From: an uncultured Bacteroidota bacterium
GTDB lineage: Bacteria > Bacteroidota > Bacteroidia > B-17B0 > Aurantibacillaceae
Assembly: GCA_903923915.1 (NCBI GenBank)
Contig: CAIXZI010000575.1
Location: 1 to 5,508 of the forward strand
Length of the DNA stretch: 5,508 bases
Reading direction: 5' to 3'
Shown one piece after another: positions 1 through 3,655 of this stretch. A model generated the notes under the pieces. The model ran no database searches. It was not told the DNA's origin and worked only from the letters and a program-made list of their open reading frames with translations. Position 1 is the first letter of the stretch. Every line of letters starts with the position of its first letter. The position numbers were made by a program, and so were the translations under genes.

Positions 1-6
1 CATATA

Positions 7-29
7 TTTTATCATATACATTTATAAAA
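7..29. promoter_or_regulatory. Possible LysR-type operator (T-N11-A palindrome)
   Basis: The sequence is an interrupted palindrome: TTTTAT, 11 bases, ATAAAA. This fits the T-N11-A box bound by LysR-type regulators and lies about 90 bases upstream of a LysR-type gene. These proteins usually bind next to their own start and repress themselves while activating a divergent gene, which here would lie off the left edge. The arms are entirely A/T in an AT-rich region, so a chance match is quite possible. Confidence 0.3.
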
Positions 30-86
30 ACTATGCATAAATTAGCAGAAGTTATAATGAAAAAATTCTTAAAGTCTATTTTCAAT

Positions 87-94
87 TATATTTG
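87..94 (+). promoter_or_regulatory. Candidate -7 promoter element of the LysR-type gene
   Basis: TATATTTG matches the Bacteroidota -7 consensus TAnnTTTG exactly and ends 24 bases before the ATG at 119, which would give a short leader of roughly 15-20 bases. No good TTTG or TTG -33 element is present 17-23 bases upstream; only a weak TTCTT lies there. That could fit a promoter depending on an activator or on autoregulation. Confidence 0.45.
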
Positions 95-118
95 TAAGCA
101 AACAAACCGTTTATCAGT

Positions 119-1042
119 ATGAATTACACATTACACCAACTTCGCGTATTCTCTAAAGTAGTTCAATTAAAAAGCATCACTAAAGCAGCACAGGAGCTTC
201 ATATGTCACAACCTGCTTTATCTATTCAAATAAAAAACCTGCAAGATCAGTTCGATATACCATTAACAGAGGTTGTTGGCAGAAAGTTGTATGTGACGGA
301 TTTTGGAATGGAACTCTATAAAATTGCGGAGCGGATACTTCATGAAGTTAGTACCATTGACTATAAAACAATGGCTTACAAAGGTCAGTTAACAGGTAGA
401 TTAATTATATCAGTAGTTTCTACCGGAAAGTATGTTATGCCTTATTTTTTAAATAAATTTCTTAAACAAAATGAAGGGGTTGATTTACTGATGGATGTAA
501 CAAACAAACTAAATGTATTAAAATGCCTTCAAAATAATGAAGTTGATTTTGCATTAGTTTCTGTTTTGCCCCATAACTTGAAAGTACATGAGGAAATTCT
601 AACAGACAATGAACTCTATTTAATTGGTAGCAGGAAGCAAAAAATTGAAAGCAAGCCAATAACGAAAAATGAAATAAGTAAAATGCCTTTAATTTTTAGG
701 GAAGAAGGCTCTGGTACAAGATATGTAATGGAAACTTATTTTAAGAAACATAATATGCAGATTAGAAAAAAAATGGAGCTTACTTCTAATGAAGCTGTTA
801 AGCAAGCTGTTATTGCAGGACTTGGAAATTCTATTATGCCCTTAATAGGCTTAAGAGAAGGGCTATTAAATGGCGATCTTAAAATTATTCCAACTGTTGG
901 TTTTCCTATAAAATCTAAATGGCGTTTAATTTGGTTAAAGGAGAAAAAGATGTCGCCAATAGCGGAATCATATATTGCATATCTAAAAAACAACAAAGAG
1001 AGTATTTTAAAAGAACATTTTTCTTGGATGGATAAAATTTAA
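119..1042 (+). CDS. LysR-type transcriptional regulator (CbbR/CysL-like)
   Basis: This is a complete 307-residue DNA-binding regulator, the usual length for the LysR family, expected to act as a cytoplasmic tetramer. The N-terminal winged helix-turn-helix covers about residues 4-63: LHQLRVF, then SITKAAQELHMSQPALSIQI as the recognition region, then VGRKLYVTDFG as the wing. A linker helix follows at about 65-90. The substrate-binding domain starts near 93 (LRLIISVVSTGKY-like region). The stretch FREEGSGTR (193-201) resembles the anion or small-ligand loop seen in CbbR, CysB and CysL relatives. The usual LFER before the wing reads LTEV here, a mild departure. The ATG is preceded by a -7 element and no Shine-Dalgarno sequence. 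The gene stands alone; its target and effector cannot be read from this window. Assignment to the family is firm, the CbbR/CysL likeness is from memory of motifs. Confidence 0.95.
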   Translation: MNYTLHQLRVFSKVVQLKSITKAAQELHMSQPALSIQIKNLQDQFDIPLTEVVGRKLYVTDFGMELYKIAERILHEVSTIDYKTMAYKGQLTGRLIISVVSTGKYVMPYFLNKFLKQNEGVDLLMDVTNKLNVLKCLQNNEVDFALVSVLPHNLKVHEEILTDNELYLIGSRKQKIESKPITKNEISKMPLIFREEGSGTRYVMETYFKKHNMQIRKKMELTSNEAVKQAVIAGLGNSIMPLIGLREGLLNGDLKIIPTVGFPIKSKWRLIWLKEKKMSPIAESYIAYLKNNKESILKEHFSWMDKI

Positions 1043-1165
1043 CTTCAAAAAATATTTTTCCTGAATTATGTCAATTCATATCTAATATTAAAAAGTTGTA
1101 ATTTATTACCTAGCGTATTATAACACTATAAATGCCTACTTTATTGGGAGTAATTGGCTAAAAAA

Positions 1166-1201
1166 CTGCAAATATTACTTAATAGATAAAAAATATTGCA
1201 G
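1166..1201. repeat. Inverted repeat (hairpin) in the intergenic gap
   Basis: CTGCAAATATT (1166-1176) and AATATTGCAG (1192-1201) pair over 10 base pairs with one bulged A, around a 15-base loop. The loop is AT-rich and no T-tract follows, so it is not a standard terminator. It could be a protein-binding palindrome or the remains of a mobile end. Confidence 0.4.
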
Positions 1202-1227
1202 GCCTACTAAAAATAAAAGATAAATAG

Positions 1228-1265
1228 AAGCCCCTTATCTCTGAAAGGCTTGATTTTACTTGTAC
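1228..1265. repeat. Direct repeat copy A: diverged tRNA-Leu terminator and 3' flank
   Basis: These 38 bases match 2202-2239 at 35 positions without gaps; all three differences are transitions, and the central 24 bases (1237-1260) are identical. The matching part at 2202-2239 is the tRNA-Leu intrinsic terminator, the spacer, and the last three tRNA bases. In this copy the hairpin is weakened (AAGCCTTTC against AAGGGGCTT on the - strand) and the T-tract is broken, so it is probably a poor terminator. No tRNA can be read beyond 1266. The copies are 974 bases apart and enclose the gene at 1426-2127. Confidence 0.85.
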
Positions 1266-1403
1266 CCTACAGGTTGGATTTATCGAGTTTTATTGATGAT
1301 TTTAATAGAACCAGGAAGTTAAATATCTTATGAAATTGAAACAGTTTTTGAATATGCATTTTTCGATAGGCAAGTTTGTTGAATTAGGAAATACTTGAAA
1401 CTA

Positions 1404-1428
1404 TGATACACTTAATTGTTTTGTATCA
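1404..1428. repeat. Inverted repeat overlapping the stop of the DUF1826-like gene
   Basis: TGATACA (1404-1410) and TGTATCA (1422-1428) form a perfect 7-base-pair stem with an 11-base loop; the right arm includes the TGA stop of the - strand gene. On the - strand no T-tract follows, so a role as an intrinsic terminator is weak. It may simply protect the mRNA end or be chance. Confidence 0.25.
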
Positions 1429-2127
1429 ACAGATTATCAATAGCCTGTTCTGTCCATTTTTTTCCTTTGGCGCGCGGTGCAGACAAGGAAGCACTTTACT
1501 TTCAGGATGGTCAACAGCTAAACGCCATAAGTTACCAAGTCCTAAGCTGATAGGACGCGCCTCGGGTTTGGGCAAATAATGCAAGTCAAAAAAATGTTCA
1601 CTTAAAAATGATTCAAATCCTTCATCTGCTCCACGATATATTTTTTTGAGTTCATCACGTATTTCGGGAACAAGCACTTTTTGTGTCGCTTGTGCATTTG
1701 GTAATATTTCACTCGACTCGCCATAGTAAGTGCATAAAAAGGTATCGGTTGGTACAGGAGAGCAATCTACATGAAAAGAATAAACATCGGTTGGAAAAAA
1801 CGGGTAGGTTTCATCTCTCTCATAGCACTTAATCAGATTAAGGATTGGAGCCTTGCCATAAGCTTTCAACACCTTCAGGTCATTTAAAAGAATTTCACGA
1901 GCAAGCTGACCTTGTTCACTCAATTGAAGGTTAAAAAGCTCATCTTCATCTAGCACCGCTATATTTTCGTTTAGTTCTATCTTATTAGCAATTTCAGAAA
2001 AATTACCTATTAGTTTCCGAGTCCAGCAAATAGCATTAATTTTTCCATGAAAAGGCATAGAAACAAGGTCTTGAAAAGACGTTACACAGTGAATTTGATT
2101 CGTGTTATGAGGTTTAGCACCCGACAT
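1426..2127 (-). CDS. DUF1826-like protein, possible Fe(II)/2-oxoglutarate oxygenase fold
   Basis: The product is 233 residues, with no signal peptide or membrane segment, so probably cytoplasmic. Several stretches recall the uncharacterised DUF1826 family: AICWTRKL (32-39), YSFHVD (116-121), LCTYYGESSEIL (131-142), LGNLWRLAVD (197-206), CLHRAP (215-220) and NRLLIIC (227-233). The family link is from memory. H119-x-D121, H217 and R228 (11 residues after H217) have the order and spacing of the iron triad and 2-oxoglutarate-binding arginine of cupin-fold oxygenases; this activity is inference only. The ATG at 2127 is the first possible start, since TAA lies two codons upstream; no Shine-Dalgarno sequence or clear promoter is seen, so read-through from tRNA-Leu is possible. 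GC is about 38%, and 48% in the last 40 codons, against roughly 32% in neighbouring genes. Together with the flanking direct repeats this suggests acquisition. DUF1826 genes in other phyla have, as I recall, been linked to zinc homeostasis loci; nothing here confirms that. Confidence 0.8.
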   Translation of the reverse strand: MSGAKPHNTNQIHCVTSFQDLVSMPFHGKINAICWTRKLIGNFSEIANKIELNENIAVLDEDELFNLQLSEQGQLAREILLNDLKVLKAYGKAPILNLIKCYERDETYPFFPTDVYSFHVDCSPVPTDTFLCTYYGESSEILPNAQATQKVLVPEIRDELKKIYRGADEGFESFLSEHFFDLHYLPKPEARPISLGLGNLWRLAVDHPESKVLPCLHRAPKEKNGQNRLLIIC

Positions 2128-2197
2128 GTATTACTTACAGATTGATGATAGTAAAATAAAAATTATTAAACAGTAAAAACATAAAATGACTTCAAAT

Positions 2198-2225
2198 AAA
2201 AAAGCCTCTCATCTCTGAAAGGCTT
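2198..2225 (-). terminator. Intrinsic terminator of tRNA-Leu
   Basis: On the - strand AAGCCTTTC and GAGAGGCTT form a 9-base-pair stem (one G-U) with loop AGAGAT, followed by a run of T. It starts 11 bases past the end of tRNA-Leu. It also separates the tRNA from the DUF1826-like gene on the same strand, so that gene needs its own promoter or read-through. Confidence 0.85.
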
Positions 2226-2239
2226 GATTTTACTCGTAC
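2202..2239. repeat. Direct repeat copy B: tRNA-Leu terminator plus tRNA 3' end
   Basis: This is the intact partner of the copy at 1228-1265 (35 of 38 bases). It covers the terminator hairpin, the spacer and tRNA bases G71, U72 and A73. The tRNA 3' end is a common integration target, so this could be one attachment site of a small inserted segment, although the identity barely enters the tRNA itself. Confidence 0.85.
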
Positions 2240-2321
2240 TCGGGACGGGACTTGAACCCGTACGTCTGTTAAGGACACAGGATTTTAAGTCCTGCGTGTC
2301 TACCAATTCCACCACCCAAGC
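2237..2321 (-). tRNA. tRNA-Leu (anticodon UAA)
   Basis: The 85-base sequence folds as a class II tRNA. The acceptor is GCTTGGG with CCCGAGT, then discriminator A; the D stem is GTG/CAC with a GAATTGGTAGA loop. The anticodon stem CAGGA/TCCTG holds loop CTTAAAA, with anticodon TAA at 2287-2285. A long variable arm (GTC...GAC) precedes the T stem ACGGG/CCCGT with loop TTCAAGT. CCA is not encoded. The acceptor has two wobble pairs, G1-U72 and U4-G69, the first being unusual for tRNA-Leu. It reads leucine UUA, a codon frequent in these AT-rich genes. Confidence 0.97.
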
Positions 2322-2345
2322 AAAAATTGATGGTTTACTATCAAT

Positions 2346-2368
2346 AAAAAAAGCCTTTGAGGCTTTTT
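2346..2368 (-). terminator. Intrinsic terminator between tRNA-Gly and tRNA-Leu
   Basis: On the - strand AAAAAGCCT, loop CAA, AGGCTTTTT form a 9-base-pair hairpin ending in seven T. It begins one base after the tRNA-Gly 3' end. The flanking A and T runs make it symmetric, so it could act on either strand. Its position inside a two-tRNA unit suggests that tRNA-Leu is reached by read-through or has its own weak promoter. Confidence 0.8.
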
Positions 2369-2369
2369 G

Positions 2370-2442
2370 AGCGAAAGACGGGTCTCGAACCCGCGACCTT
2401 AACCTTGGCAAGGTTACGCTCTACCAACTGAGCTACTTTCGC
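2370..2442 (-). tRNA. tRNA-Gly (anticodon GCC)
   Basis: The 73-base sequence makes a full cloverleaf. The acceptor is GCGAAAG/CTTTCGC with discriminator U, as usual for bacterial tRNA-Gly; the D stem is GCTC/GAGC. The anticodon stem TAACC/GGTTA holds loop TTGCCAA, with anticodon GCC at 2409-2407. The T stem is GCGGG/CCCGT (one G-U) with loop TTCGAGA. CCA is not encoded. It is the first gene of the tRNA pair and lies just downstream of a good promoter. Confidence 0.98.
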
Positions 2443-2453
2443 TTTTGAGGTTG

Positions 2454-2484
2454 CAAATGTAGTTACTTTTTAAAAATGAGCAAA
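2454..2484 (-). promoter_or_regulatory. Bacteroidota-type promoter of the tRNA-Gly/tRNA-Leu unit
   Basis: On the - strand TTTG (2484-2481) and TACATTTG (2461-2454) are separated by 19 bases, matching the Bacteroidota sigma consensus TTTG-N19-TAnnTTTG in both elements and spacing. Transcription would begin a few bases before tRNA-Gly, at about 2446-2449. This is one of the clearest phylum markers in the window. Confidence 0.8.
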
Positions 2485-2526
2485 TTTTTTTCGGTAATAT
2501 TTTAAAATAAGTAAAATGTGATGCTT

Positions 2527-2613
2527 GCGTTAGGGATTGCAGCAGAAAGCCTTTTTAAGTAACCTTAAAAAGCTTTACGCGAAAAGCCCGCCGCTGTAAT
2601 CAGCGGAACGCCC
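2527..2613 (+). ncRNA. Composite hairpin element, Flavo-1-like structured RNA candidate
   Basis: Three nested helices are visible. GCGTT (2527-2531) pairs with AACGC (2607-2611). AAAGC-C-TTTTTAAG (2546-2559) pairs with CTTAAAAAGCTTT (2564-2576) over 13 pairs with one bulged C and loop TAAC. CCGCTG (2591-2596) pairs with CAGCGG (2601-2606) with loop TAAT. GGG (2533-2535) may also pair with CCC (2587-2589). From memory, the linking sequence (TAGGGATTG, then GCGAAAAGCCCG) resembles an element repeated between genes in Flavobacteriia, akin to the Flavo-1 motif; no search could confirm it. No + strand promoter is obvious. On the - strand it lies just after the tsaD stop and its GC-rich hairpin, followed shortly by TTTT, may end tsaD transcription. 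Confidence 0.5.
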
Positions 2614-2621
2614 AAACTATT

Positions 2622-3638
2622 TTATAAAGAATACCTCGCCTGTGGCGTAATACTTAAATCGCAAAAACCTTTTTGCAAGTATTTAAAATAGCCTGTAACA
2701 GCTATCATGGCTGCATTATCGGTGCAATATTCAAATGAGGGTATAAAAACCTTGTAGTTTTTTTGATTTTGTAAATCTACCAAGCGCTGGCGAAGCAATG
2801 AATTAGCAGATACACCACCTGCAATGGCAAGGGTTTTAATGTTATGTTGTTGCGCGGCATCTATTAATTTTTTAAATAAACTATCTGCTAAACAAGCTTG
2901 ATACGATGCGCATATATCAGCTAAATTTTCTTGTATAAAGTTGGCATTTTTCTTGGTTTCGTTTTGTATAAAATATAAAAAGTCAGTTTTAATGCCGCTA
3001 AAACTATAATTAAACTCGGTCATGTTACTGATGGGGAATTTATATTTTTTTGCATCGCCTTGCTGTGCGTATTTATCAATAAGCGGCCCGCCTGGGTAGG
3101 GTAGTCCTAAAATTTTTGCAGCTTTGTCAAAAGCCTCACCCACAGCATCATCCTGCGTTTCGCCAAGTAATTCAAAATGTAAATAACCAGTAACTTTTAC
3201 AATTTGTGTATGTCCGCCACTAACGGTTAAACATAAAAAAGGAAATTGTGGAAACCCATTTTCACTTTCAATAAAATGCGCTAAAATATGCGCCTGCATG
3301 TGGTTAACTTCTATAAGTGGTATGTTTAATGCAAGTGATAATGATTTTGCAAATGAAGTGCCTACAAGCAGTGAGCCCATTAATCCAGGGCCACGTGTAA
3401 AAGCAATGGCGTTAATTTGTGTTAAGCTGATATTTGCTTTTTTTAGCGCGGCATCAACTACTGGTACAATATTTTTTTGATGGTCTCTGCTGGCTAATTC
3501 GGGCACAACACCGCCGTATTTCTTGTGTATATCTTGTGTAGCAACCACATTAGCCAACATGGTTTGATTGCATGATACAGCAGCAGATGTATCATCGCAG
3601 CTTGATTCTATGCCAAGTATATATACGAGTTCTTGCAA
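2622..3638 (-). CDS. tsaD: tRNA N6-adenosine threonylcarbamoyltransferase TsaD
   Basis: TsaD (Kae1/Qri7 family) transfers threonylcarbamoyl from threonylcarbamoyl-AMP, made by TsaC, to N6 of A37 in ANN-decoding tRNAs, working with TsaB and TsaE in the cytoplasm. At 338 residues it is of normal length and complete. Visible motifs: ILGIESSCDDTSAAV (7-21), VVPELASRDH (44-53), TRGPGLMGSLLVG (81-93), the metal-binding HMQAH with H113 and H117, TVSGGHTQI (138-146), YPGGP (181-185), AGGVSANS (273-280) and CTDNAAMIA (305-313) with metal ligand D307. No ATG exists between the upstream in-frame TAG (3662-3660) and the conserved ILGIES, so TTG at 3638 is the likely start. The gene is divergent from the TamB-like gene with only 17 bases between start codons, so its promoter must lie inside that gene. 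Confidence 0.97.
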   Translation of the reverse strand: MQELVYILGIESSCDDTSAAVSCNQTMLANVVATQDIHKKYGGVVPELASRDHQKNIVPVVDAALKKANISLTQINAIAFTRGPGLMGSLLVGTSFAKSLSLALNIPLIEVNHMQAHILAHFIESENGFPQFPFLCLTVSGGHTQIVKVTGYLHFELLGETQDDAVGEAFDKAAKILGLPYPGGPLIDKYAQQGDAKKYKFPISNMTEFNYSFSGIKTDFLYFIQNETKKNANFIQENLADICASYQACLADSLFKKLIDAAQQHNIKTLAIAGGVSANSLLRQRLVDLQNQKNYKVFIPSFEYCTDNAAMIAVTGYFKYLQKGFCDLSITPQARYSL

Positions 3639-3647
3639 TTTTATGAT

Positions 3648-3655
3648 TAAATTTG
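3648..3655 (+). promoter_or_regulatory. Possible -7 element abutting the tamB start
   Basis: TAAATTTG fits TAnnTTTG but touches the ATG at 3656. If used, transcription would start near 3660-3662, giving an almost leaderless mRNA beginning at the second ATG (3662). No TTTG lies at the right distance upstream; a TTG at 3633-3635 is only 12 bases away. It may be chance. Confidence 0.2.

Larger units (their letters stand above)
1043..1425. other. AT-rich intergenic region without a convincing gene
   Basis: These 383 bases separate two convergent genes. The longest possible products I found are about 22 residues (+ strand, 1330-1398) and 30 residues (- strand, 1359-1267), neither recognisable. 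The stretch holds weak AT-rich hairpins: TGAATT/AATTCA at 1062-1078, just after the LysR stop, and GTTGTAAT/ATTATAAC at 1095-1124 with one G-U pair. A longer inverted repeat lies at 1166-1201, and the diverged copy of the tRNA-Leu 3' flank at 1228-1265. No strong GC-rich intrinsic terminator follows the LysR-type gene. It reads like decayed or insertion-prone DNA. Confidence 0.6.

Noticed and set aside
462..996. Open frames on the - strand inside the LysR-type gene (65 and 86 codons)
   Set aside because: They lie wholly inside a well-supported gene and show no recognisable protein features.
1047..1078. Intrinsic terminator for the LysR-type gene
   Set aside because: Only A/T palindromes (AAAAATATTTTT, TGAATT/AATTCA) are present, with no GC-rich stem and T-tract.
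1261..1345. Decayed tRNA-Leu next to direct repeat copy A
   Set aside because: Beyond about 1266 alignment to the tRNA-Leu body falls to chance level, with no cloverleaf stems left, so a tRNA pseudogene cannot be claimed from sequence alone.
1267..1398. Very short frames in the gap (30 residues on -, 22 residues on +)
   Set aside because: They are unrecognisable, lack start signals, and are expected by chance in a stretch of this length.
2166..2411. 81-codon open frame on the - strand across both tRNAs
   Set aside because: It reads through tRNA-Leu and part of tRNA-Gly; the apparent protein is just translated tRNA sequence.
3298..3480. 60-codon open frame on the + strand inside tsaD
   Set aside because: It is antisense to the conserved TsaD metal-site region and has no features of its own.
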